A DNA stretch of 64,000 nucleotides, taken from NCBI GenBank assembly GCA_020632995.1, contig JACKEN010000010.1:62001-126000 (forward strand). The letters run 5' to 3'. The position numbers were made by a program, and so were the translations under genes. The notes below the pieces were generated by a model that worked only from the letters and a program-made list of their open reading frames with translations, did not search any database and was not told the DNA's origin. Shown here piece by piece: positions 56,376 to 64,000 of this stretch (position 1 is its first letter; each line of letters opens with the position of its first letter). The DNA is from Deltaproteobacteria bacterium. GTDB taxonomy: Bacteria > Myxococcota > Kuafuiibacteriia > Kuafuiibacteriales > Kuafuiibacteriaceae.

Positions 56376-57602
56376 GTGCGCGTGCTCTGCCTGATCACCC
56401 TGGCCCTCCTGGCCGCCCCCGCCGCGGCCTCGGCCAAGCCACTCGAGCTCGAGAGCCGGGCCGCGGACCTGCACATCCCGACCCTCGCCGCCCTCACGAA
56501 GCGCGGCGACGTGGCCCTCATCGAGACCACGCCCGCGGGGCGCTGCAAGCAGGTGGTGATCTTCGCGCTCCTCGACGCCCCACCCGAGAAGGTCTGGGAC
56601 GTGATCATGGACGTGGAGTCCTACCCGAAGTTCCTCAAGACGGTGGTGTCGGTCGAGGTCACGGGCAAGAAGAAGGGCATCACCGCGTTCGAGTGGGAGC
56701 TCGACGTGCCCTTCTTCAACCTGAAGGGGACGCGCCTGCAGCGGGGCCTGCGCCCCTCCCTGGTCGAGGTGCGCGGTCAGTCCGGCAACCTGCGGGGCAG
56801 CCGCGAGCGCTGGGAGCTCTACCCGGTGGAGGGCGGCCGCACCCTCGCCGCGTTCTACCGCGCGCTGGACATCGAGACGGGCGGGCTCCTCCTCGGCACC
56901 ATGGTGAAGCTGGAGCCCTCCATGGACCAGGGCGCCAACCTGAGCACCGGCTTCGTGCACATGCGGGAGCTGGCCGCCTACGTGGCCGGGCGCCCCGCCC
57001 TCGATCCGAACCCCAAGCCCCGCACCGGCGCGGTGCCCGCCTTCCGCTCCCTCGAGCTGGGCAAGGGCGAGCTGTCCTTCGCGCCGCTCGAGGGCCTGCT
57101 GAAGCACGGGCAGCTCGCCCTCATCGAGTCCCACCCCGACGGGGCGCTCAAGCAGGTGGCCCTGTTCACGCGGGTCGCGGCGCCCCCCGAGAAGATGAAG
57201 GCGATCGTCCAGGACCCCGCGAAGTACCCCGACTTCATCCCCAACTTCGCCCGCCAGGACGTAGAGCGCACCGAGGACGGCAAGCTCCGCATGGACTGGG
57301 AGCTCAACGTGCCCCTGTCGTCGGTGGAGGGGGTCTCGCTCATGACGATCGAGCCGGACGGCACCGTCGACGTGGTGGCCCAGGAGGGCGACATCAAGCG
57401 GGGCCGCTGGCGCTGGGAGTTCCGGGACGGCGGCAAGGGGGCCACCATCCCCATCCACTACGTCTACTCCGACGTGCGGGAGGCCTCCTGGGTCACCAAG
57501 AAGCTGGTCGAGAAGCAGCCCCTCCTGGAGCACGGCATCGTCATCGCCTCGGGGACCGTGGCGATGACCGCGATGAAGGCCCGGGCCGAGGGCGTGCGCT
57601 AG
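56376..57602 (+). CDS. Exported protein with two SRPBCC (START-like) domains
   Basis: 408 residues. A signal peptide (LCLITLALLAAPAAASA) precedes two similar domains: residues about 40-205 (GDVALIETTPAGRCKQVVIF, PPEKVWDVIMDVESYPKFLK) and about 235-405 (GQLALIESHPDGALKQVALF, PPEKMKAIVQDPAKYPDFIP). Both carry the APPEKV-x-IV/M-D-x-x-x-YP-x-F motif of polyketide cyclase/START-like folds, which bind hydrophobic ligands. It looks like an internal duplication. GTG start at 56376. Confidence 0.85.
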   Translation: MRVLCLITLALLAAPAAASAKPLELESRAADLHIPTLAALTKRGDVALIETTPAGRCKQVVIFALLDAPPEKVWDVIMDVESYPKFLKTVVSVEVTGKKKGITAFEWELDVPFFNLKGTRLQRGLRPSLVEVRGQSGNLRGSRERWELYPVEGGRTLAAFYRALDIETGGLLLGTMVKLEPSMDQGANLSTGFVHMRELAAYVAGRPALDPNPKPRTGAVPAFRSLELGKGELSFAPLEGLLKHGQLALIESHPDGALKQVALFTRVAAPPEKMKAIVQDPAKYPDFIPNFARQDVERTEDGKLRMDWELNVPLSSVEGVSLMTIEPDGTVDVVAQEGDIKRGRWRWEFRDGGKGATIPIHYVYSDVREASWVTKKLVEKQPLLEHGIVIASGTVAMTAMKARAEGVR

Positions 57603-57654
57603 AGCGCCGCTTTTGCTTGACGCGCGGCGCGCGGTGCTTTGTGCCCAACGCGCT

Positions 57655-59559
57655 ATGAGCGCGAACGCCGACCGTCACGAGTTCCAGGCCGAGGTCAAGC
57701 AGCTGCTGGACCTCATGATCCACTCCCTCTACTCCAACAAGGACATCTTCCTCAGGGAGCTGATCTCCAACGCCTCCGACGCCCTCGACCGCCGCCGCTT
57801 CGAGCAGCTCACCGACGAGGGGCTGCGCAGCGAGGGCGAGCTGGGCATCTGGATCGAGGCCGACAAGGAGAACAGGCTCCTCACCATCTCGGACAACGGC
57901 ATCGGGATGAGCCGCGAGGAGGTGGTGGCCAACCTGGGCACCATCGCCCGCTCCGGCACGAAGGCCTTCATGCAGAACCTGTCGAGCATGAAGCGCGAGG
58001 GCGAGGTCCCCCCCGAGCTCATCGGGCAGTTCGGGGTGGGCTTCTACAGCGCCTTCATGGTGGCGGACGAGGTCACGGTGGTGACCCGCCGCGCGGGGAG
58101 CGACCACGCGGTGCGCTGGGTCTCCACCGGCGACGGCTACACGGTGGAGGACGCCGCGCGCAACGAGGCCGGCACCACCATCACCCTGAAGCTGAAGCCC
58201 ACCGACGAGGAGGCGAACCTCTCGGACTACTCGGACGAGTGGGTGATCAAGCAGATCGTCAAGCGCTACTCCGACTTCGTCGCCTACCCGATCAAGATGA
58301 AGACCTGGGAGGACGACGACGGCGCCAAGGTGCTGAAGGAGTCGGTCCTCAACTCCCAGAAGGCGATCTGGGCCCGCAGCAAGGAAGAGGTCACCGACGA
58401 GGAGTACAAGGAGTTCTACCGGCACATCTCGCACGACTGGCACGAGCCCCTGGCCCACGTGCCGGTGCGGCTGGAGGGCACCTTCGAGGCCCAGGGCCTG
58501 CTCTACATCCCGGGCTCGGCGCCCTTCGACCTCTACCACCCCGAGATGAAGCGCGGCGTGCAGCTGTACGTGAAGCGCGTCTTCATCATGGATGAGTGCA
58601 AGGAGCTGGTGCCCACCTACCTGCGCTTCATCAAGGGTGTGGTCGACGCGCAGGACCTGTCGCTCAACGTGTCCCGCGAGATCCTCCAGAAGGACCGCCA
58701 GATCCGGGTGATCCGGAAGAACCTGGTGAAGAAGGTCTTCGACACCCTCGACGAGATCGCGAGCGGTGAGGCCGAGAAGTACGAAGGCTTCTGGAAGAAC
58801 TTCGGCCCGGCCCTGAAGGAGGGCCTGGTGAACGGCGAGGCGAAGGAGCAGGACCGCATCCTCGAGCTCCTGCGCGCGCCCTCCACCCACGAGCCCGGCA
58901 AGCTGACCTCCCTGAAGGACTACGTGTCGCGGATGAAGGAGGGACAGGACGTCATCTACTACATGACCGGCCCCTCGCTCGACGCGGTGCAGCGCTCGCC
59001 CCACCTCGAGGCCTTCAAGGCCAAGGGCTACGAGGTCCTCTTCTTCGTGGATCCGATCGACGAGATCTGGGTGGAGCGCGGCCTGGTCTACGGCGAGAAG
59101 ACCTTCCGCTCGGTCGGCCAGGGCGAGGTCGAGCTCGGCACCGAGGAGGAGAAGAAGGCGGCGGAGGAGAAGCGCGAGTCGAAGGAGCGCGAGCTTCGCG
59201 ACCTCCTCACCACCCTGCGGGCCCACCTGCAGGACGAGGTGAAGGAGGTGCGCCTGTCGAGCCGCCTCACCGACAGCCCGGTGTGCCTGGTGGGCGAGGC
59301 CGGCGACATGAGCCCGCAGATGGAGAAGCTCATGAAGTCGATGGGCCAGGAGGTACCGAAGACCAAGCGCATCCTCGAGCTGAACCCGGACCACCCGGTG
59401 GTGGCGAAGCTACAGGCGATGTTCGGCGAGGATCCCAAGGCCGAGGGGCTGAAGAGCTACGCCGAGCTCCTCTACGGGCAGGCGCTGTTGGCCGAGGGCG
59501 GCGCGCTCCCGGACCCGGTGCGCTTCGCCAGCCTCGTCACCGAGCTCATGGTTCGCTGA
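57655..59559 (+). CDS. htpG: Molecular chaperone HtpG (Hsp90)
   Basis: 634 residues. GHKL ATPase motifs: LFLRELISNASDALDRRRF-type (DIFLRELISNASDALDRRR), ISDNGIGMSREEV, LGTIARSGTKAF and LIGQFGVGFYSAFMVADEV. The middle domain has SLNVSREILQKDRQIRVIRK and the C-terminus ends in RFASLVTELMVR. It has the normal three-domain length. The ATG at 57655 is chosen; GTG/other starts upstream give a non-conserved extension. The 3' end overlaps the convergent hybrid kinase by 14 bases. Confidence 0.96.
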   Translation: MSANADRHEFQAEVKQLLDLMIHSLYSNKDIFLRELISNASDALDRRRFEQLTDEGLRSEGELGIWIEADKENRLLTISDNGIGMSREEVVANLGTIARSGTKAFMQNLSSMKREGEVPPELIGQFGVGFYSAFMVADEVTVVTRRAGSDHAVRWVSTGDGYTVEDAARNEAGTTITLKLKPTDEEANLSDYSDEWVIKQIVKRYSDFVAYPIKMKTWEDDDGAKVLKESVLNSQKAIWARSKEEVTDEEYKEFYRHISHDWHEPLAHVPVRLEGTFEAQGLLYIPGSAPFDLYHPEMKRGVQLYVKRVFIMDECKELVPTYLRFIKGVVDAQDLSLNVSREILQKDRQIRVIRKNLVKKVFDTLDEIASGEAEKYEGFWKNFGPALKEGLVNGEAKEQDRILELLRAPSTHEPGKLTSLKDYVSRMKEGQDVIYYMTGPSLDAVQRSPHLEAFKAKGYEVLFFVDPIDEIWVERGLVYGEKTFRSVGQGEVELGTEEEKKAAEEKRESKERELRDLLTTLRAHLQDEVKEVRLSSRLTDSPVCLVGEAGDMSPQMEKLMKSMGQEVPKTKRILELNPDHPVVAKLQAMFGEDPKAEGLKSYAELLYGQALLAEGGALPDPVRFASLVTELMVR

Positions 59560-61813
59560 GGCTGGGCGTCCCGCCGTCCGACCCGCCGAAGATCAGGTCG
59601 TTCAAGACCCGCTCCATCTCCTGGGGCTGGATCGGCTTGGTGAGGTAGGCGTCCATCCCTGCCTCCATCGCCCGCCTGCGATCCTCCTCCATCGCGTGGG
59701 CGGTCATCGCGATGATCGGGATGTGGGCGCCGGTGCCCACCTCGCCCCGCCGGATGTGGGTGGTGGCCTCGATGCCGTCCATGACCGGCATCTGGCAGTC
59801 CATCAGCACCGCGTCCCAGCGGTCCCCCCTGAGGGCCTCGAGGCCCTCCTTGCCGTCCCGCGCCAGCCCCGACGCGAAGCCCGCCCGGGCGAGGAAGCGC
59901 CGGGCCAGCATCTGGTTGACCGGGTTGTCCTCCACGATGAGCACACGTCCGCGGGGGGCGGCGACCTCGGGCGCGGGCGGCAGGGTCGGGGTCACCGAGG
60001 CCTCGGTGGCCGGCAACGCCGCCGGGTTCGAGAGGGGGCCACGCCTGGGGCCATGGATGCGCGGGCCGGAGTCGCGGAGCTCGTCCGACCCCGGGGCCCA
60101 CGGGTCAGGGCCACCGACCTCGGTGCTGTCGGGGTTGGCCACCGCCTGGGCGAGGACGAAGCGCCGCACCGGCCGCGTCAAGACATCTTGCAACACCTCG
60201 CCGTGCACGGCGCGGACGTCACGCCGAGCCGCCACCGGCACCACGGCGAGGACCCGCACGTCGGGGTGGGCCGCCCGCAGGCGCTCGAGCTCCATGAAGA
60301 GGTGCTGGTCGTGGGGTCCGACGTCCATGAGGACGAAGTCCAGGGCCTCCTCGGCCACCGCGGCGCTCAAGGTGGTGGCGCTCTTGGCCTCCACCCCGAT
60401 GCAAGCCAGGCTGCGGACCAGCGCGATCCGGCCCTCGTGCCGCCCCCCCACCACCATGGCGCGCGCGGCGCTGGTGGGGAGCAGGCTGGACGGGGTCCTG
60501 TTCACCGGGAGCCGCAGATCGAACCAGAAGGCGGAGCCGCGCCCGGGCTCGCTCTGCAGCCCGATGTGCCCGTGCATGAGGCCGACCAGCTGCCGGCAGA
60601 TGGCCAGCCCCAGGCCGGTGCCTCCGTGGCGCCGGGTGATGGACGCGTCGAGCTGAGAGAAGGCGCGGAAGAGGCGCTTCTGGGCGGCCTGGGGGATGCC
60701 GGGGCCGCTGTCGCGCACGGTGAAGCGCACGTCCACGTGGACGTCGTCGCCCCCCATGCGCTCGAGCTCGATGCGCACCGAGCCCTGGTCGGTGAACTTC
60801 ACCGCGTTGCTGGTGAGGTTGAGGAGCACCTGACGCACGCGACCCGGGTCGCCCGCCACCGTCTGCGGGAGGCTGGGATCCAGCCAGACGTCGAGCTCCA
60901 CCCCCTTGGCCTGGGCTCGCGCCGCCATCAGCTCGGCGGTGTGCTCGGCCACCTCGGCGAGATCGAAGGAGACGTGCTCGAGCTCGAGCCGGCCGGCCTC
61001 CGCCTTCGAGAAGTCCAGGATGTCGTTGATGATGCGCAACAGATCCTGCCCCGAGCTCTCGAGGGTGGCGAGGAGCTGCTGCTGCTCGGGCCCGAGGTGG
61101 GTGTCGCGCAGCAGGTCGGCGACCCCGAGCACGCCGTTCATCGGGGTCCGGATCTCGTGGGACATGGAGGCGAGGAACTCGCTCTTGGCCTTGGTGGCCT
61201 CCTCCGCCGCGCGGCGCGCGTCCTCGAGGGCGGCGGAGCGCTCCTCGAGGAGCATGTGGGCGTTGAGGCGGTCCCAGTACTCGCGCCCGGCCTGCCGGCC
61301 GGTGCCGAGCAGGTAGAAGCCCAACACCAGAGAGCCCCAGGCGATCACGGCGATGCCGTCCAGGTGGGACCAGAAGAGCAGCATGCCCACCCCGGAGCCC
61401 CCGTTGACGATGAGCACCCACACCGTGAACAGGCGAGTCATGTGGACCATGCTCCCGAGGCCGCCCGCCGCGAGGGCAGCCGAGGCCACCACCATCACCA
61501 CCGGCGCGGGCTCCAGGCCCTGGCTCCGGAGGACGAGCACGGTGGCGAGGGCCCACGACAGGCCCACCGCCAGGACCGCCGCCGCGTACGTGCAGAACCA
61601 TATGCCGGGCTTGGCCTCGCGTCCGCGGCCGAGGGCCCTGGACGCGACCAGGCGCACCCCGCTCGCCACCGCGCCTACGAGCAGTGGGCCGTGGAGGGAC
61701 CAGCCCATGCCCCGCATCTCGGCCGACATGCCCATCATGAGGCAGAGGAGGAGCAAGTAGGCGAGCACCGCCCGGCCGCCTCGGCGTCCGAGATCCACCA
61801 GGCCCTGGGCCAT
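59546..61813 (-). CDS. Hybrid sensor histidine kinase with two receiver domains
   Basis: About 755 residues. Around six hydrophobic segments (residues about 15-190) form a membrane sensor without a large periplasmic loop. A coiled stretch leads to HisKA (FLASMSHEIRTPMNGVLG, phospho-His), then ATPase N-box LTSNAVKFTD, G1 VRDSGPGIP, and G2 HGGTGLGLAICRQL. A first receiver is degenerate (VLMDVGPHDQ, no clear Lys), and a second is complete: VLIVEDNPVNQML, DAVLMDCQMPVMDG, AYLTKPIQPQEM. The ATG at 61813 is used; the longer N-terminus to 61891 is Pro-rich. It acts as a phosphorelay kinase at the inner membrane. Confidence 0.9.
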   Translation of the reverse strand: MAQGLVDLGRRGGRAVLAYLLLLCLMMGMSAEMRGMGWSLHGPLLVGAVASGVRLVASRALGRGREAKPGIWFCTYAAAVLAVGLSWALATVLVLRSQGLEPAPVVMVVASAALAAGGLGSMVHMTRLFTVWVLIVNGGSGVGMLLFWSHLDGIAVIAWGSLVLGFYLLGTGRQAGREYWDRLNAHMLLEERSAALEDARRAAEEATKAKSEFLASMSHEIRTPMNGVLGVADLLRDTHLGPEQQQLLATLESSGQDLLRIINDILDFSKAEAGRLELEHVSFDLAEVAEHTAELMAARAQAKGVELDVWLDPSLPQTVAGDPGRVRQVLLNLTSNAVKFTDQGSVRIELERMGGDDVHVDVRFTVRDSGPGIPQAAQKRLFRAFSQLDASITRRHGGTGLGLAICRQLVGLMHGHIGLQSEPGRGSAFWFDLRLPVNRTPSSLLPTSAARAMVVGGRHEGRIALVRSLACIGVEAKSATTLSAAVAEEALDFVLMDVGPHDQHLFMELERLRAAHPDVRVLAVVPVAARRDVRAVHGEVLQDVLTRPVRRFVLAQAVANPDSTEVGGPDPWAPGSDELRDSGPRIHGPRRGPLSNPAALPATEASVTPTLPPAPEVAAPRGRVLIVEDNPVNQMLARRFLARAGFASGLARDGKEGLEALRGDRWDAVLMDCQMPVMDGIEATTHIRRGEVGTGAHIPIIAMTAHAMEEDRRRAMEAGMDAYLTKPIQPQEMERVLNDLIFGGSDGGTPSLSEP

Positions 61814-61932
61814 CACCTTCTCAGGGAGGTTCTGTGGTGCCAATCGCACGGGGTCAGGGGCAGGAGTCGACGGGGCCCCGCGCACCTCCACCCGCGCCCC
61901 GCCCGCTGACTCACGGCGAGCCGGCCGGTCGG

Positions 61933-62487
61933 CTACGACACCGGGGCGAAGGACACCACGCTGTAGCCCACCGCCGTCCCCCGACCCGCGTTGCGGTAGC
62001 CGTGCCGCTGGTCACCGTGGAACACCACCACGTCCCCCGGGGCGAGGAGGAAGCGCTCCCCCGCCACCGCCAGCTCGAGCTGGCCACGCTCGCAGGTGAG
62101 GTACTCCCGGGTGCCCGGGGTGTGGGGGACGCCCGAGAAGTGGGCGCCCTCGGGGAGCTCCATGCGCTCGATCTCGAGGCCCCCGAGCGCCTCCGGGAGG
62201 AGCCGGCGGATCTTCGCCTTCCCCCGCACCCGCACCGGGAGCGCGTCGGCGGCGAAGTGCTTGGCCGCGACCCGCGGCGGCCCGATCAGCTCCTCCACCC
62301 GGACCTGCAGCGCGTTGGCCACCTTGATCAGCACCGCGAGGGTGGGGTTCGCGGCCCCCGACTCCAGGGTCGCCCACGTGGCCCGCGGCACCCCGGCCAC
62401 CTTCGAGATCTGCTGCTGCGTCAGCCCGCGCGCCTCGCGCAGCCCGCGGATGTTCTCGCCCAACCGGGCCGCGATCACCTCGTCCAT
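61933..62487 (-). CDS. XRE-family regulator with cupin domain
   Basis: About 184 residues. N-terminal helix-turn-helix (IRGLREARGLTQQQISKVAG, PRATWATLESGAANPTLAVL) and C-terminal cupin-type beta barrel (FSGVPHTPGTREYLTCERG, RFLLAPGDVVVFHGDQRHGY). Such proteins often sense a small ligand and repress metabolic genes. The ATG at 62487 is chosen rather than 62529, because the longer start would cover the palindrome at 62501-62514. Confidence 0.87.
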   Translation of the reverse strand: MDEVIAARLGENIRGLREARGLTQQQISKVAGVPRATWATLESGAANPTLAVLIKVANALQVRVEELIGPPRVAAKHFAADALPVRVRGKAKIRRLLPEALGGLEIERMELPEGAHFSGVPHTPGTREYLTCERGQLELAVAGERFLLAPGDVVVFHGDQRHGYRNAGRGTAVGYSVVSFAPVS

Positions 62488-62500
62488 GGATTGACCATAT

Positions 62501-62514
62501 GTCGATACATCGAC
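62501..62514. promoter_or_regulatory. Palindrome upstream of the XRE-cupin gene
   Basis: GTCGAT-AC-ATCGAC is a 6-bp inverted repeat 14 bases before the ATG at 62487, and a TTGACC box lies about 20 bases further on in the same direction. It may be the autoregulatory operator of the XRE protein. Confidence 0.35.
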
Positions 62515-62525
62515 CAACGCGACGG

Positions 62526-62811
62526 TCAATCGTCAGGGCCCACGTGGGCGTGGGTGATCGCGCCGTCGGTGGGGTCGAGGACCAGCATGCGCCCCGCGCG
62601 TCGGGGGCGTCGAGCACCACCGCGTTCCCCCGAGCCGCGAGGGCCGGGGCCAGGGCGCGCCGAGCCCGCCGGCGCCCTGGCCGCGGCGGAGGCAGGGGGC
62701 TACGCGAACCACGAGTTCGGGGATGCCATGCTGATCCTGCCGGGCCGGGGGACGCAGCAAGGCCTTGGTGATGTCCGGGTGGCGGCGGTAGCCTGACCGC
62801 GTCGTGGCCAC
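62526..62811 (-). other. Possible short, frame-broken gene upstream of the XRE-cupin gene
   Basis: The segment between the XRE-cupin gene and apaH holds no clean gene. If frames are switched once or twice, it reads GNAVVLDAPDARG then MLVLDPTDGAITHAHVGPDD and a stop (62526-62528). It may be a degraded short gene, or chance. No family is recognised. Confidence 0.25.
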
Positions 62812-63592
62812 CTACGCCGTCGGGGACATCCAGGGGTGCTTCCGCACCTTCCAGGCCCTCCTGACCCGGATCGAGTTCGATCCTGACCGCGACAGGCTCT
62901 GGTTGGCCGGCGATCTGGTCAACCGGGGGCCGCGCTCCGCCGACGTCCTGAGGTGGTGCCTGGAGCACGAGCCGGTGGTGCGGGTGGTGCTCGGCAACCA
63001 CGACCTGCACCTCCTCCTGCGGGCGGAGGGCCTGCGCCCCAAGAAGGCCCGAGACAGCCTCGACGACGTCCTGAAGGCGCCGGATCGCGGGCCCCTCCTC
63101 GCCTACCTGTCGCGTCAACCCTTCCTGCACAAGGAGGGCCCCTGGGTGATGGTGCATGCTGGCCTGCACCCTGGCTGGACGGTGGCCGACGCGGTGGAGC
63201 GCGCGGTGGTCCTGAGGCGCCACCTCCAGGGGCCCGACCGCCGCGCCTTCCTCTCCGCCCTCGGCGAGGCCGGGCGCCGGGACGAGCGCTTCACCGAGGC
63301 CGCCCACGACGCCGCCGTCCTGACCCGGATCCGCACCGTGGGCCCCGACGGCGCCCCCCGCTTCGGCTTCGCCGGGCCGCCCGAGGAGGCCCCGCCCGGG
63401 CACCTGCCGTGGTTCGCGTGGCCGGGTCGGGCGTCTCGGGACCACGCGCTCATCTTCGGACACTGGGCCGCCCTCGGGCTCCACCTCGCCCCCGGGGTGG
63501 CGGGGCTGGACAGCGGCTGCGTCTGGGGGAAGGCGCTGAGCGCCCTCCGGCTCGAGGATCGCGCGGTCTTCCAGGCGTCGTTCGCGGACTGA
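62804..63592 (+). CDS. apaH: Diadenosine tetraphosphatase ApaH (symmetrical)
   Basis: 262 residues. It splits Ap4A into two ADP. The calcineurin-like metal motifs are ATYAVGDIQGCFRTF, LWLAGDLVNRGPRSADVL, VVLGNHDLHLL and WVMVHAGLHPGW, with later FGHWAALG. GTG at 62804 places the first motif near the N-terminus as in the family. It is followed by the phosphatase gene. Confidence 0.93.
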   Translation: MATYAVGDIQGCFRTFQALLTRIEFDPDRDRLWLAGDLVNRGPRSADVLRWCLEHEPVVRVVLGNHDLHLLLRAEGLRPKKARDSLDDVLKAPDRGPLLAYLSRQPFLHKEGPWVMVHAGLHPGWTVADAVERAVVLRRHLQGPDRRAFLSALGEAGRRDERFTEAAHDAAVLTRIRTVGPDGAPRFGFAGPPEEAPPGHLPWFAWPGRASRDHALIFGHWAALGLHLAPGVAGLDSGCVWGKALSALRLEDRAVFQASFAD

Positions 63593-63629
63593 CTGGGCGC
63601 AACAGCGCCGACGGTGGTACAGCCAGGGT

Positions 63630-64000
63630 ATGGCCGCGCCGATCAGGGTCCTGTTCGTCTGCCTCGGGAACATCTGCCGCTCCCCCACCGCGGAGGGGGT
63701 CTTCCGCCACCTCGTCGACGCGGCAGGGGCGAGCGATCGCTTCGAGATCGACTCGGCCGGCACCGGGGCCTGGCACGCGGGCGAGCCACCGGACCGGCGG
63801 ATGCAGCAGGCGGCGCGGCGCCGAGGCTACACCCTCGAGGGCAAGGCCCGGGCGGTGACCGCGCGGGACTACGCGCACTTCGATCACATCCTGGCGATGG
63901 ACGGCGACAACCTGCACACCCTGCTCGAGCGCTGCCCGCCCGAGCACCGGAGCAAGGTCAGGCTGTTCCGCGACCACGACCCCGAGCACCCCGGGGCCAG
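63630..64000 (+). CDS. Low-molecular-weight protein-tyrosine phosphatase, 5' part
   Basis: The gene starts with ATG at 63630 and continues past the window end. IRVLFVCLGNICRSPTAEGV contains the C-x5-R-S catalytic loop of the family; SAGTGAWHAGEPPDRRMQQA, ILAMDGDNL and VRLFRDHDPEHPGA follow the usual order (with the catalytic Asp in the DP element). Substrates are phosphotyrosine proteins, often those of polysaccharide-export kinases. About 123 residues are visible. Confidence 0.9.
   Translation, partial: MAAPIRVLFVCLGNICRSPTAEGVFRHLVDAAGASDRFEIDSAGTGAWHAGEPPDRRMQQAARRRGYTLEGKARAVTARDYAHFDHILAMDGDNLHTLLERCPPEHRSKVRLFRDHDPEHPGA

Noticed and set aside
62526..62811. A complete small gene upstream of the XRE-cupin gene
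   Set aside because: It requires switching frames at least once, no family is recognised, and it overlaps the apaH start; reported only as a weak possibility.

Overview
This is a very GC-rich, gene-dense bacterial window, most likely from the phylum Myxococcota (order uncertain). The evidence is: two secreted proteins end in MYXO-CTERM-type tails (Cys, hydrophobic segment, Arg cluster); several lipoproteins and exoproteases carry PDSG/PDAG-type linkers; there is a large myxobacterial-style Ser/Thr kinase; and there are several hybrid/response-regulator signalling genes. No rRNA, tRNA, IS element, prophage or CRISPR array is recognisable.

Layout. 0-6.5 kb: end of a beta-helix protein, a small membrane protein, a gene-less stretch with a terminator (possible structured RNA), rraA, a Ser/Thr kinase with a DUF4388-like region and garbled 3' end, msrB and a methyltransferase. 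6.5-13.8 kb (minus): a giant LysM repeat protein, glgA and spoVR. 13.9-19.5 kb (plus): DUF4920 lipoprotein, sbcD, sbcC. 19.6-25.6 kb (minus): SGNH hydrolase + acyltransferase-3 pair, a YeiH-type permease, a membrane protein and a MYXO-CTERM metalloprotease. 25.8-32.9 kb (plus): a small exported protein, a matrixin, a TPR-like membrane protein, lysC, a di-heme peroxidase lipoprotein and a c-type cytochrome lipoprotein. 32.9-41.3 kb: an O-antigen ligase-like protein, dGTPase, a broken hybrid histidine kinase and two overlapping lipoprotein genes. 41.4-45.5 kb (plus): an orphan protein, PlsC, an epimerase, DUF99 and pyrophosphatase. 45.5-49.6 kb: a repeat array, M14 peptidase, PlsC, GNAT and a trypsin-like lipoprotein. 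49.6-54.7 kb: desaturase, PilZ, methyltransferase, a two-gene YeeE/YedE permease, an ECF sigma factor with a zinc-finger tail and a persulfide-dioxygenase-like hydrolase. 54.8-64 kb: HEAT-repeat protein, tandem SRPBCC protein, htpG, hybrid histidine kinase, XRE-cupin regulator, apaH and the start of a low-molecular-weight phosphatase.

The most interesting unit is 51.98-54.70 kb: the pmpA/pmpB-like permease pair and a Blh/ETHE1-like hydrolase flank an ECF sigma gene, and both flanking genes carry the same GAATC-N15-GGCTC element at a similar distance upstream. This suggests a sulfide/persulfide detoxification regulon driven by a zinc-finger ECF sigma factor, where other bacteria use the BigR repressor.

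About ten genes are interrupted by what look like single-base indels, mostly in G/C runs. This pattern fits uncorrected sequencing error better than true decay. Two stretches (about 5065-5560 and 36690-37080) are more heavily garbled. Merged coordinates are given for interrupted genes, with the break noted.
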